In this document: positions 12,800 to 24,913 of the stretch, in pieces | How positions within the stretch are numbered: position 1 is the stretch's first letter | How the letters are laid out: the number at the start of each line of letters is the position of its first letter | From: Rostratula benghalensis | Lineage: Eukaryota; Chordata; Aves; Charadriiformes; Rostratulidae | DNA length: 64,000 nt | Assembly (NCBI GenBank): GCA_013399305.1 | Contig: VXAI01000635.1 | Coordinates: 30,910-94,909 of the forward strand | Direction: 5' to 3' | Program-made: the position numbers and the translations under genes | The notes under the pieces: model-generated | Databases searched by the model: none | Told to the model about the DNA's origin: nothing | What the model saw: only the letters and a program-made list of their open reading frames with translations

Positions 12800-13012
12800 G
12801 GACCAGAAAGAACTTTGGGGTGAGGGTGGTGAACCCCTGGTCCAGGTTGCCCCGAGAAGCTGTGGCTGCCCCATCCCTGGAGGGGTTGAAGGCCAGGTTG
12901 GAGGGGGCTTGGAGCCCCCTGGGCTGGTGGGAGGTGTCCCTGCCAGGGCAGGGGGTGGCACTGGGTGGTCCTGAAGGTCCCTTCCATCCCAAACCATTCT
13001 GTGATTCTATGA
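12800..13012 (+). mobile_element. CR1 LINE 3' fragment
   Basis: The sense-strand CR1 3' end runs to the terminal 'ttctgtgattctatga'. It lies in the opposite orientation to the copy at 12077-12505, with about 300 bases between them. Confidence 0.9.
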
Positions 13013-14054
13013 CCAGTGCTGCACCCCTAAGCATTTCCCTGGTGGTGGTGCTGCCCCACGTCAGGTCACCTGGAGCTTGCCCCAGGCCCATCCATCCCCA
13101 GCCCCTTTTTGACCTCCACTTTGTGCCTGAGATTAGCATCGCGTTTGGCAGGTTAAACAAAACCCCAGACAAGCCAGCTGAATCAGCAGGCAGAGCATTT
13201 TAATGAAGAAGCACTGGAAAATCTTGTTTTACTCCCCATCTGAGCTGCTCTGAGTCTCCGCAACACAGAAAACAGCAGGGAAAAAAACCACAAAACAAAC
13301 ACAAACCCAAAAAACCTAAACCAATAATAAAGCAGAAGCCCCAAAGTGAGGACACAATCCTGACAAGTAAACATACACCTTTCAGCCACGCCTGGTCTCC
13401 ACAGCTCAGAGCACACTTTGGGTGGGGAGACACCACCCTTGGCACAGGCCATCGCTCACCTGAAGAGCTGAAATGAAGCTCCTGGAGTTCCTCCAGGTTG
13501 GGAACCCGCCCTGTATTATTTGTCTTTCATGGAGCCACTTGCTGCAGGCAGGGGATGGTCCCCCAGTGCTGGGACATGGCCTGGGTCACACAGGCCACCC
13601 TGGGCTGAGTGAAGCAGCGGGACAGTGGTATGCTTTCAGGTGCAGAGGAACACGTGGTGCTTGTACCAGGTCTGCAAGGATGGGGATGCTCCGGGGCTTG
13701 AGAAGGGCTGGGTCATTGGGCAAGATGCTGTGGGTCCCCTTGGCCTCCTGGCATGAAAGGACACCCGTGTAGAGGAGCGTAAAGCAGGTGAAATGGAAGA
13801 AGCTGAAGAGAATGGACTGGCAGGGAATTGCAGCACCAATATCCAGGTGGAGGGGCTGAAGGGGACATTGCCATGTCCTGGCCTCCCAGACAGAGTACGT
13901 AGCACCAACCTTGCGGGCAAAAGCCACAGAGATCCCTTTTAGGGAACTACCCCCGAGCCTTAAGCAATGCACAAGTATGACACAAAGATGGACTGGAACT
14001 GGATGAAACGGGGACATTTCACAACCGGTGGAGTGGCACAGGGGGGCAGCCAGG
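13013..14054. other. Intergenic spacer
   Basis: An A/C-rich patch lies at 13279-13325. No gene or repeat was recognised. Confidence 0.5.
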
Positions 14055-14121
14055 CTATAAGAGATGTCCCACTTGGGAATAGCCCTACTGCAGTCCGAGG
14101 GGATCTCACTGCTTCATCAAG
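14055..14121 (+). promoter_or_regulatory. Promoter and 5' UTR, MRP-126-type gene
   Basis: The TATA box (ctataag) is at 14055-14061. Exon 1 should start near 14085 and includes the ATG at 14122. Confidence 0.7.
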
Positions 14122-15705
14122 ATGAGCAAGGCAAGTCCAATGGGTGACTTAGACTTAGGCATTTAATGTCTCCACGCTCTTTTCCAGGTGCAGGTTGGGC
14201 CACCGGAGGCACAAGGACCCTTGAGGACCCTCCTCCTCACCATGCCATCAGTTGCTGGCAGGGAATAACCATCTCTGCTCAGGCTCATGCAAGTGGAACC
14301 CACCAGGAGAGGAGTCTCCTCCTGGAAGAGGTTCCCCACAGCACAGTTTGACCACCGAGGAGGCCTTTGGAGATCAGATCTCACAACTCTACAGAGTTTT
14401 CTGCAGGACTTGCACCAGCCATTTTGGGAGCCTGGTTCCAACAGTGCCTGACTTACAGGAGGCATATTTTTGGGGAAAAACCCCTCAGCTCTCAGTTATT
14501 ATTTGTAATGGCAGATCCCAGAGCAGAAGCAGGCAAAGCCGGCAACCCCCCTTCTGTCTCCTTTAAGACTAGGGGAAAACTCAAGCCAAACAGCTCAGAT
14601 TTATTCCCCAAAATAAGAATGACTGAAGAAACCCACGCTGTGTCCCCCTCTGGTGTGAAACGGGTGGCTGTACAGAAGCCTTGCAGGTTTACACCAGTCT
14701 TCCCTGTCCACTGCAGCTCCTGATGTTATTTGGCTCTGTCTTTTCTTTTCCAGACTCCCCAGTCCCAGGAACAGCTCTCCGAGCTGGAGAAGGCCATGGA
14801 TGTCATCATTGATGTCTTCCACCAGTACTCGAGACGGGAGGGGGACAGAGACACCCTGACCAAGAGTGAGCTGAAGCTCCTGATTGAGAAGCAGCTCCTG
14901 AACTACCTGAGGGTGAGTGGGGTTTCTCGTGACCCACACGGGGAGGGAGTGGGGCTGGGCTCCCATTGCCTGAACACCCCCAGGGGCTGGGTTCACGCCC
15001 CTCCCACTTTCTTCTCCTACCCAGACCCTTCCTCTCCAACTGCCACTTTCCAAACGCACTCCATAAAGACAGATTAAGGGCTGGTTGAATCCACAGCTGG
15101 GTATTCAACCTCATCACCTTATCTGCAAAACCCAGGGTCATGTTGCCCAAGAGATCCTTTGCCACCTAGGAGTGATGAGGCCAGAAACATCAGCCAAGAA
15201 AGCTTCCCCCCCCGCCTTTTTTTTTTTGTTTTTCCCCTTCTCCCTCCTCCCAAACTCACTTTGCTAAGGCAGAAGGTAAAGTTTTTAACTCAACACACTC
15301 AAGGAGATGTTTGTGGCTTCACTGGTTTCTGCATTGTATGGTGTCTGGTGGCTTCACCATCTGTACCCAAAGTAACAGGGGATGGTGGCATGAGGCTGGA
15401 GCCACACACAGCACCCAGCTACTGGGGATCTGGCACCTGTGAGGGTCCTAGAGATGCTGAGGAGGTGGGTTGTGAGTGACAGGACTTCTTCACCCTCACT
15501 CTGTCCCCTCCTTTTGCAGCACGTGAGAAACAAGGCCACCATTGACGAAATCATGAAGGACCTTGATCTCAACAAAGATGCGCAGATCTCCTTCTGCGAG
15601 GTGATGCTGCTGATCACCCGTGTGACCATCGCCACCCACGAACACCTCCACGATGTTGAGGACCACCAGCAGCAGCAGCAGCACAAACACCAGCACCACC
15701 ACTGA
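14122..15705 (+). CDS. S100A9: MRP-126 / S100A9-type calgranulin
   Basis: Coding exons are 14122-14130 (Met-Ser-Lys), 14754-14912 and 15520-15705, giving 117 residues. Starting MSK in exon 1 is, as I recall it, a feature of chicken MRP-126. Intron 1 begins with GC (AAG|gcaagt) instead of GT. The nearby GT at 14142 would break the frame, so a GC-AG intron is the best reading. The second EF loop is residues 72-83 (DLNKDAQISFCE). The zinc-site ligands H26, D36, H96 and H100 are intact. The tail is rich in Gln and His (five Q, then HKHQHHH). The predicted role is a calcium- and metal-binding protein of heterophils and inflamed epithelium. The poly(A) signal is at 15828-15833. In chicken this gene borders the EDC, which fits the layout here. 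Confidence 0.9.
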
Positions 15706-15833
15706 GGTGGGAGGTGGTCCCCAGCTAAAGGCAGCCATTCAGTGCTGGAAGCTCCCTCCGTCCCTCTCTGCCCACTTCCCTCCTTTCCTCCCCTCGGGTT
15801 TGATGGTTTTGCTGCCAAATAAAGATTTGCCCA

Positions 15834-16909
15834 GAGGCTGCCAAAGATCTTCTGAGTGTCTGCGTGGGTTTTCCTCCAGGCAAGTCCTGCAGCTTGGTCC
15901 CTCCTGGCTTTAAACTGGGCAAATCCACCTCAGAGACAGGTTTCCAGGGGTGAGGTGGACACCTGGGGAGAGCAGGGCTCATCGCAGCAGGTGCTCACAA
16001 TGCTCCTGTTATACTCCATAGGTCAGGGAAGGCAGAATAATTTGTCAGAATTTGCATCTCCAACTAGAGGAGAAAAAAAAAAAAAAAAAAAAAAGAGAAA
16101 AAGGCTGTTTTGGCCTGAAAACACTCTGCCTGTCTCCTAGGACTGAGCTGTGGTGGTGGTGGGGGAAGAGCTGGGAAGAAGGATAGGGATGGAGGAACAT
16201 CCTTTTTATGGCACTTCTGTCCTGCAAGGGCCCTGGTGCGGGGCTGGAAGGGAGCAGGGGGGGGATGCCTTCAGTTTTTAGTGCTACAGAGAGGTCCAGC
16301 TGCTGGGATTCGTGTGGGCACGAAGCGAGAACAACCCCAGGCTCCTCACTCAGGGCATCCCGAGTTTGCACTGAGGGGCAAGTGTCCCTCATTAATTGCT
16401 GCTTTCCAGAGCGGGTGTCTAGAAATGCCTACAGAAGCTGTCGAGCAGCCTCCCACTGTGAGTGCTTAGAGCCCGGCTACTGATCAGCCAACGCCTTTTA
16501 GAGGTGGGGAAGAGGAAAAAGGAACAGTTGTGATTTCCTAAGGGCAAGTCAAAGCCCTGAAATCACCCTGCTCTGCTGAAGGAACCTGCCACGAGCTTCC
16601 CCAAACCCGCAGCGCTGAAGCAAGCCCCCCCAGTTAACACAAGGCTGCCCACAAGTTTGCTTCACTGCTGCTGGCCAGGTTGCTTCAGCTTCCTTTGGAA
16701 GTCCATTTTGACATCTGAAGCGTCAAACACCTTCTCAAGAGGTGTAAATCTGCTGCCCTGCTTGAGCCTGCCCAGGGTGGGGTGTCAGGTCCCCTCTGGA
16801 GCCAGATCCTGCACCCCATCCTACAGCACTGGAGGACATCTGAGCCCCAAAGGAGCCAGGACAGAGGAACACCTCCAAGAACTGAGCTGATCCCAGGGTT
16901 GTCCCATAA
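15834..16909. other. Intergenic spacer with A tract
   Basis: It holds a 22-base A run at 16073-16094. No gene was recognised. Confidence 0.5.
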
Positions 16910-17160
16910 GAACCATAGAATCATTTTGGTTGCAAGACCTTTAAGGTCATCAAGTCCAACTGCTAACCCAGCACTGCTCAGAGACCACTGAACTGTGTCC
17001 CTCAGCACATCATCTACCTCTCTTTTAAGTACCTCCAGGGATGGCGGACTCCACTTCCCCGGGCAGCCTGTTCCAATGTTTGACCACCCTTTCCACTGAA
17101 GAATTTTTTCTTCCTCTTGTCCTGTCATTTATTACTTGGGAGAAGAGACCAATAAGGGGA
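16910..17160 (-). mobile_element. CR1 LINE fragment, older copy
   Basis: The motifs 'accatagaatcatttt', 'aaggtcatcaagtccaac', 'tacctccagggatgg' and 'cctgttccaatg' match the antisense CR1 3' region of an older subtype. The right end near 17160 is approximate. Confidence 0.8.
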
Positions 17161-20100
17161 TGCTCCAGATTTTGGGACAAAGGTGGTCCCATCTGCAGCA
17201 GATCAGCTTGTCAGGAGCTCAGCACCCTGCTGGTCGGTGGTCAGCCCTTCTGCTCTCCGCAGCAGAGGGGTCTCCCTGTGTGTGGGGGGCCAAGCACACA
17301 AATCTGTGTGCTGGTGGGAGCACCCACTACCCACCCTGGGACCTTCCCCCAGCATCCAGGCAAGAACCAGCCTCTTCAGCGGTGCTGATGCAACAGGATA
17401 TTTGCCAAGACAGCGGGACTTCACGTAGCCCTGACACCCGGGGTGCAGGACGCCTGTTGTGTCACCCGCCGGGGTTGTTGGACCATCACACCAGAGGTGG
17501 ATAAGAACAAGCCACCCCAAGCACAAGCAGGGACGCGAGCAAACAGAGGTGATCACCGGGTCCTCCCGTAGTGGCAGAGAGGTCCCCAAATCCATACACA
17601 TCCTTCTCCCCCCTCCCCCCCGAAATCCACAGCTCCCCAAAAGAGGGGATTTCAAAGCAGCACAAGGAGGAAGGGGTTGGACACACGCAGGTTGCGCTGC
17701 GTCCCAGGATAGTCCATCCCGCGGGTGGACAAGGTGCTCCTCATGGTTGGGGATGGCATTTGGGTTCCTCCAGCCTTGCTGCCCCCAGAGCAGATCCCCA
17801 GGAGCACCAAGCGGGGGTCTGCAGCCCCCCTCCCCGCCCCAGCCCGGCCCTCCCCGCCTTCACCCCCAGGTTTTGAGGCGGGACTCGACCTTTCCCAAGC
17901 TGGGGACCAGCCCATCTGCGACAAGTTCCTGCTGCCATCTGGTGGCTTTTGCCACCGAACCGGCCGGGGCGGCCACCAACCCCGGGAACCCCACCTGATG
18001 GCAGGCGGAGAGCCCTGTCCTGTGAGCCCCGCTTTGTCACACCCCCTAATTCTGCACCCACAAAGCTCTCCGTAACAAGCAGGATTATTCTGATTTATGT
18101 GGCAGGAACAAAACCTGACTTTTTGGGCTAAGCTGGCATCAAGAGGACCTGCACCAGCTTGCAAACACCCAAAAGTCCTCTCTCACATCCCTCTGCTCAA
18201 GCCACCACGCAGTTTTGCTGTTAAGAGCTTTTTGGGTTTTTTGGGTTTTTTTTCCCCCCCTCCTGTTATCACATCAGTTCTTCTTACCTGTGTCCCGTGA
18301 GGAGCAGGAGAAGGGAGAAGCACCATGATTCCTCCAGGGGACTGCTCAAAGCAGCAGGCAAAAAGTGAATGCAGATAAATGCTAAATCCTCCTCCTTTTC
18401 CCTTTTTTGTTTTGGGAGGGGGTTGTACCCCACTTTCCTCTCCCTGGACTCTGTCCCAACAAGACTCAATGCCATCAGACCATGCCAAGGGTCCCCAGCT
18501 TAGACCCTGCATAAGGACTACGTCTACCCCAGCCACCACCCAGTCCTGTCCCACCAAAACAGCCTTGGGGCAGCCCTGCCAGCTCCTCACACTGCTGACC
18601 CCCACCTCCCAAAGCTCCCAGGCTGGAGAAAAAAAAAAAAAAAAAAAAGAAGTTGGAAACTCCCCAGGGGTGGGTTTTATTGAGGACTCTGCAATGAGGG
18701 GACGTGATCCAGCTGGGGCTGAGCAACGGCTCCCAGCTGGGACCCAGCACAACATCCCCATCCTGCCTGGTTCTCCTGCCCACCGCAGACCCCCTGTTGA
18801 CCTCCTCCACCTGCTGCAGACCCCCTTCGCCCCTCCAGACCTCTCCACGAGGGTCTGACACAGAAAGGGTGGCCCAATGCCCAACGCTGTGGCAACTGGG
18901 GACTTTGATGTCGCGTTTGTTATCAGGCCAGAGGCGCAGATAAGGATGAGCCACAGTGGGGTAAAACTGGTCGGTCCTGGGGTGCTGGTGAGGCTTGTGG
19001 CCAGGAGCTGAACCACTGCCATGGGGAAACCTGTGTCCAGAGCCCAGCAAAGCCACCCTGACGCCGCTGCGGATGGGGACGTGCTGCCGCAGGATGGCAC
19101 CAGGGTGGCAGCAGGCTCGGAGGGAGTAGCCGGCGGAAGGGACCGGCTCGGGCTGATTCAGAGCAATTTTCCTCCTAATTCCTCTCATTCCCCAGGCAGA
19201 TGTGTGCTAATCGGGGTGGTAGCAGTGGAGGGAGGAGTACTGGTGGTTGTAGGTGCCATTGCCGTGCGTTGCCCTCACATCCTCCTTTGCAAGTGCTTCC
19301 TGCCCGGTGAGGTGGCTTCCGCACCACTGGGACTGGCCAACCCCCCCAGCATCCCCAGTCCTGGGGTTTCTTCCCACAGCTGGGCATGCACCATCCCCAT
19401 GGCAGCGTGATGCTCTTCCCAGACCCTTTTCACAGAGGTGGGATCCTACCAACATAAAGCCTTAAATCCAGAGCACTTGGCCACCAGGATGGCTCCAGCC
19501 CATAAAAAACCCCCACTCCCTGTCTCCATCAGGGGCATGGCTGGGAGCAGCAGGAGCTCCAGCTCACGGGAGAGATGTTGGCATGTTGGTCTGTCTGTGG
19601 GGTTTGTGCTGAGCAACCTGGCAGGGCTGTACCCCAAAAGATCGGGGGGGAAGGTAAATTGTGCTGCTGTCTGCGCCCAGTTGCCTGCCCATCCCAAACA
19701 CAGCCCTGAAGTGGGTCCTCCGGGGTTGGGGAGGGGGGGGTGTATCCCAAAAACTCCAGCTTCCAGGGACCATCTAATGCAAGAACAGCCCCTGGGCTGC
19801 TCTGGCTTCCACTAAAAGCATCTGTGTACCGGGCAGACCTTTGCTGCTGAGGGCCCTGCAGTGACTTGTTGCCTCTTGCCTCACTGTGCCACGGCAAAAT
19901 TTAGCTCCAGACCACAGTCTGCATCTCATTTGCAACCCACTTAATTGCAGAGGTGCCTTGTGCTGTGCTGGCGGTGTCAGCAGCCGTACGTAGGTGGCAC
20001 AGGTTGGCTCCAGCAACCCCTCCTCTCCCCAAAAAATGCTGCTACGAACCCGGCCCTGCAAACTCTGCCTGGGAAGGTTGATGCTGAGCGTGATCTCATC

Positions 20101-20888
20101 CGGCTTCGTGCCGTATCTGGCGATCTCGGGCCGGTGCCTGAGCCCTTAATGAAAGCTGGCACACCCTTCGGAGCAGGGATGGCTTGTTACACCCCCTTTC
20201 CAGGTGAGCAAACCTGGGGTCATTGACTTCTCTGAAACCACACAGAGAACCAGCTGAGAGCCAGGCATCAGCAGCACCACCACTGCCCCTGTCCCATGCC
20301 TTGTTCTTTCCCTGGGAGCCCTGGGGCAGCCCAGCTCCGTGAATGGCTTGGTTTGCTCCATCAGGGGTGAAATTCACCCCGTGTCCCCATGTCGTGTCCC
20401 CATTTCATGTCCCCATGTCATGTCCCCATGAAATACAGCCTGGCACCGAGGCCGTGCTTCTGGGACGGGGTGGTGGCTGTCCCTGTCCCCATCGAGATTC
20501 TGTGACTCTATGGTTCTCTGGCTCTATGAGATGTGTAGTAAGGGATTTTCCCACGGGAGGGAGCTCATTGTCCCGTTGGCCACGGCCAACCAGGGCTGAT
20601 GTCACCCGGTGTCCCCACGCCCCACGCTCTGGGGAGCAGAGCTGCCCTGTTTGAAAAGCAGCTCAGGGCTCTCTCTCTTTGCTCGCAGAAGAAACCACGC
20701 AGCTCTGCTGCCATCGTCCAAGCCGGGGAAATATGAATGTGCTCAGTGGCAGCCCATAAGAGATGCGGGACAGCTTCAAAAATAAGATTAAAACCACCTT
20801 TTGCACTGGGAAGTTGTCTGTGACGTTTTCTAAGGTTGTATTCCAACACCCCATGAGCTCAAAACGGTGAATTATCTCCATGACAAAG
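17161..20888. other. Long intergenic spacer
   Basis: GC-rich DNA with an A tract near 18630-18648, a four-fold 'tgtccccat' repeat at about 20381-20430, and a short CR1-like 'gattctgtgactctatgg' at 20496-20513. Long reading frames occur here (for example - strand 18183-19100) but they show no family likeness and no splice or promoter support. Confidence 0.5.
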
Positions 20889-21064
20889 GAGAAGAAAAAC
20901 AACCCAAAACAACCCTTTGGGAGAAGCAAACTCCCATAATATGAAGAGAAAAAAACCCCCAACAACCTTTTGAGGGAAGCTGAATGCAAACTTCCATATA
21001 TAAAGAGAAAAAAAACCCAAACCCACCCTTTTGGGAGAAGCTAAATACAAACTTCCATATATGA
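20889..21064. repeat. Minisatellite, about 60-bp unit, three copies
   Basis: Three adjacent copies each read gaagagaaaaaaaccc, a CAACC or CACCC block, 'cttttgggagaagc', then 'aaacttccatatat'. They differ by a few substitutions and indels. Confidence 0.8.
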
Positions 21065-21959
21065 ATCAAACTTCTGGTGAACTCTTTTTTTGGTTGACCC
21101 AAGGAGATGTCTCCAGTGCTTAACCCCGTTGCGTTCCCCGCTCGGAGCCCGGAGAAACGCCGTCGGAGAGCGGAGCCGCAGGCTGACCTACATCGGTCTT
21201 TCCCAGGTGGTGCTGGTAAACATCCTCGCTGGGGGAAGGATAATGAGGGAGGCTCCCTGGGAAGCGCAGCAATGCGGGGAGGCAGCCCCAGGAACAGGAA
21301 TGACCGGAAGAAATCCTCACCCTCCACCCACTCCCCAGCAGCCTGGCAAGGAGTTTGCCGAGAGCTGCTCCCACCAGTCCCCATCCGCGCCCGTCGGCTG
21401 CTTGATGCAGGTGAGCAGGGTGAGTCTCCATTTTATTTTTCTTTACTTTTTCTTCTTTTTTTTTTTTTTTTTGAAAATGAGCTTTTACATTTTTGGAGTC
21501 ATTTTGCAACTCGTCTCTCCCAGCGGGGCTCGGGGCAAGCAAAGATTAGAGACACAAGCAGTGGATTACCTCCCTCCACGCAGCCCCGAGAGCTGGGGGG
21601 GATTGTGTGTGTGTGTGCAGACACAGCACTTTCTTTAGCTGCAAGAGGTGATTCATCCAACCCCACAAGTGCCTGAGACGGCTACAGGGAGCTCCTTCCT
21701 TTTAATTTAAGCAGGGAAAGTGGAGAAGCGAAGGGAATTGAGGTGAAAGTTCCGAGAGTAACCGGGGCTACGGGCAGCATCCAGCAAAGGGAGGTTTCAT
21801 TTTACTTCTGGCTCATAAAAAGGACTAGAAAGGCTTAAACTGAACGAAATGCCTCTTGAATTATTGGAAGGGAGCGTGGGGGTTTTCCTGCGGGCAGCGC
21901 TGCCCCCGCTGTACACCTTGCTGTATCCCGAAGTTTTGCTCCTTTCCAGGACTGGAGCC

Positions 21960-22635
21960 ATGTCTAAGCTCATTAAAGCCATCACTGACATGATGGGGAG
22001 TTACCAGGGCAATGCCAGGAGAGGGAAGAAATCAGAGCCCTTCAGTAGAAGTGAGTTCAAGAAGCTGATCCAGCAGGAGTTTGCTCCCGTCAAGGTAACT
22101 GTATGGGGTTGAGGGTGAGAAGATGGATGGGAAAGGTGGTATTTGGGGGTGGTCAGGGGTGATGAGGGGTCCTGCAACACCCACCCCACATCCAGGGATG
22201 GAACTCTGTATCTCCAAACTCCCCTCTCTCCAATCTTTGACTTTCCCTGGGGTAATTTCCTTCGGTTCATATTGCACGGCAGCCATATGTGCACCTCTCC
22301 CGGTCCCACTGTTCCCATTTTCCCACTGGGAAGGGGGGGTGGAGGGTGAGGAAGGGGTGCCTGGTCCTGCTCTTCCTTCATTTCCCCCCTGGGCAAATCC
22401 AGGGGTAACACCACGCTATAAAACCTTGGACTCCGTGCAACCGCATTGCTCGTGCAATAATAAGGGGACCCAGCCCTTGCTTCACCTCTTTGCCCCTTTG
22501 GGAAGGTCTGATGGGCTTCTGTCCTCTCAGAGGTCACCCACCAGCAAGTACAGATACATCTCCAACCTGCCGGATTCCGACACCGAGCCCATGAACAAGA
22601 AGGAGAGGGGCTCTGCCAAGCCCTGCGTGTACTGA
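21960..22635 (+). CDS. Half-S100 protein: N-terminal EF-hand only, unrelated C-terminus
   Basis: Coding exons are 21960-22094 and 22531-22635. The splice sites are clean (acceptor tttccag ending 21949, donor gtaact at 22095, acceptor ctctcag ending 22530) and both exons are phase 0, giving 79 residues. Residues 1-45 look like exon 2 of an S100 or S100-fused protein: MSKLIKAITDMMGSY, a loop with basic residues, then FSRSEFKKLIQQEFAPV. The usual calcium-loop pattern is weakened. Residues 46-79 are not an EF-hand: they are basic and polar, with Tyr and Ser, ending KPCVY. The family's second EF-hand exon is missing. A poly(A) signal lies at 23070-23075. A TATA-like cataaaaagg lies at 21814, too close to exon 2 for a normal intron; a donor at 21411 or 21420 may end exon 1. 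I do not recognise this as a named gene. It may be a remnant of an S100-fused gene or a new small EDC-edge protein. Confidence 0.6.
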
Positions 22636-22805
22636 AGGGCGGCCGCTCCTGGGGCAGAGAGGTGAGGAGGTAAGAGGGGGCTCAGGGAGCACAACAAGTG
22701 GGCAAAGCACCTTTGCATCACCTCATTAGGTGGGGACAGATTCCTTCCTCGGCACCGGTGTCACCCCGAGGTGGTGCATGGCTCCCCAAGTCTGCTTTAT
22801 CCCAG

Positions 22806-22945
22806 AGTCACAGAATGGTTTGGGCTGGGAGGGGGTCTTAAAGATCACCTAGTTCCAGCTCCCTTGCCATGGGGGGACACTGCCCAGGTGGCTCCAAGCC
22901 CCGTCCAGCTTGGTTTTGAACACCTCCAGGGATGGGGTAGCCTCA
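22806..22945 (-). mobile_element. CR1 LINE 3'-end fragment
   Basis: Antisense CR1 end: cacagaatggtttgggctgg, then 'aaagatcacctagttccagc' and 'gaacacctccagggatgggg'. It lies between the stop codon and likely poly(A) signal of the half-S100 gene. Confidence 0.85.
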
Positions 22946-23075
22946 CATCCAGGGATGGGGTTATCCCAGCAAGCCCAGTCCATCAGGGAGGATAGGATGG
23001 GTTGGAGCCAGGAGCTGTGCTCCAGCTCCACGGGCACCCAGAGGCCATTTAATCAGCTCTGATATCTCCAATAAA

Positions 23076-24913
23076 ATTGCACAAGCTTACTGAGTGCGAA
23101 CTCAGCATGAGGCAGAGGGGTTGCAGGGCAGGTGGTGAGGAATTTGGGGGCTGTCGGGGAGGGGATGCCAGCCTCAGCAGGGCTTTGGCTTGATCATGGG
23201 TGAATTCCCCCACGGCGTTTTCTTCCTTCTTCTCCAGGATCCCTGAATTGCCCCGTGGGTGAAGGACAGAGGCGCCAGCACCCTGTGGGCACAGGATGAT
23301 CACCTTTTGGGCTTTCCCTGCCCCTCCGGTGCCCTCGGTGCCTCCCCTTGCACCGGTGGCAACAGGGGAGAGGCGACAACCCGTGCCCCGCTCCACGTAT
23401 TACCTCCATGAGGCAAAAATAACCCCGGGGTCTCTTATTTTTTCCCCAAGCTCCATGGGTGTCTCTTTGGGGTGCTTTGCAAACGCAGCTTAAGGCTGGG
23501 AGGGGGCAGGTAGGGGGTGGAGGGGGGCAGATTTGCTGTTTTCTGCACATAAACACAGAGGTAAAGCAAGGGCTGAACATATCAACCCCTTCCTCCCCAA
23601 GCTCTCCTTTTGTTTTTAGTGGGTAGAAAGTGAAAAATGACCAGTCAATAGGGCTGGAATGAGCCATGCAATTAGTTGACTCAGGCTGTAGAGGGATGAT
23701 GAAGGAAGAGTGGCAATTCTTCAGGGAAAACAAAAGCCCTGTGGCTGGGAGTTAATCTCCAGGCTCATTGGAAGTGAACAGCAAAATTCCCACGGGTCTG
23801 GGGTGGGGGGCGACGTGGGGGTGGTGTGGGGTGACAGGGGATGGGACCAGAAATACACCTCAATATCCATGAGGGCACTTCAGTCTAATAAATGCAGGTG
23901 GGGCACTGTATGGACTTTATTTTCCGTTAAAAAACAAACAAACAAACAAAAAAAAAAGAAAAAAGAAAAAAGGAGAAGCCTAGCCCTCATTATTATTATT
24001 ATTTTAATTATTTTAGGAAAGCCTTTACTCATGTCTTTGTGTAATTAACCTGCACAGAGCTGTGCAAAGCTGTGCTTTCCTTGGCTGTGCTGGGTTAAAA
24101 TGTTGCTCCCGAAGCATAAAGCAGGAAAACCGGGCTGATTTAATGGCAAGGAGGGGATGGTAGAAACCCTGAGTTTCACCAGAAAAAAACCCAGAGAGTT
24201 AGTTATATCCCCACCTGCACATTTTTGGAAAGCCAGGGGAAGACATGTTGTTTCTGACAAGGATTCCCTTTGTGGTCACTTTACGACACCGATGGATGTT
24301 TTCTGCAGTAGCTTGTTCTTCTCAAGTGAGTGAGATCCAGACCTTCAGCTGCCACGGGACCGAAGGGGTTAATACATCAGCCATCTCAGCTGTGATGTTT
24401 CTGCATTGTAAATAGCCAAAATGATTTTTTTTATTTTTTATTTCCTGGGCATGATGGTGGGTGGGCTTCTTTTTCTCCTTCTCACGTAAATGGTTGTAAT
24501 ACCATAAAAAAAGCAATAAAACCTGAACAACACGATGCCTGCCTGATTTTCCCGAGCCACCAGTCACCATGCATGGTGGTGGAGAAGCCCCAAGGGGATG
24601 GGGCAGGAAGCGAAGCCCTGTGGGCCTGGGGGTACTGAGGACCATCCTGAGAACCCAGGACCATCTCCACACCCTGCTTGTAGGGCCCGGACAGGACACA
24701 CTGTGGGATGGGGAGAAGTTTTTGTGCTTTCCCCATCGCTGGGGACCCATCGGCCCCAGCTGGTGGAGGAGAACTGAGCTGGTAGTGGAGGGATGATCCT
24801 CGCTGGCTATGGCTGGTCAATGGAACATCATGAGGATTCAGAAAGAAACCAGACATACACAAAGGGCACGAGCATGTTGGTTAATCCAACCACCTTTCCA
24901 TAGCATGCACAGA
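23076..24913. other. Intergenic boundary between S100 and EDC genes
   Basis: Between the last + strand S100-type gene and the first - strand EDC gene I see only simple repeats: a CAAA/A run at 23933-23965 and an ATT run at 23989-24003. An AATAAA on the + strand at 24515 has no gene attached. Confidence 0.5.

Noticed and set aside
18183..19188. Two long overlapping - strand reading frames (305 and 237 codons)
   Set aside because: They lie in GC-rich DNA, include poly-Phe from an A tract, and show no domain, promoter or splice support.
19207..19455. A - strand frame ending in a Tyr/His-rich stretch (TYNHQYSSLHCYHPD)
   Set aside because: The end looks EDC-like, but there is no EDC promoter pair (TATA plus shared element), no AATAAA close by, and the rest of the frame is unlike the family.
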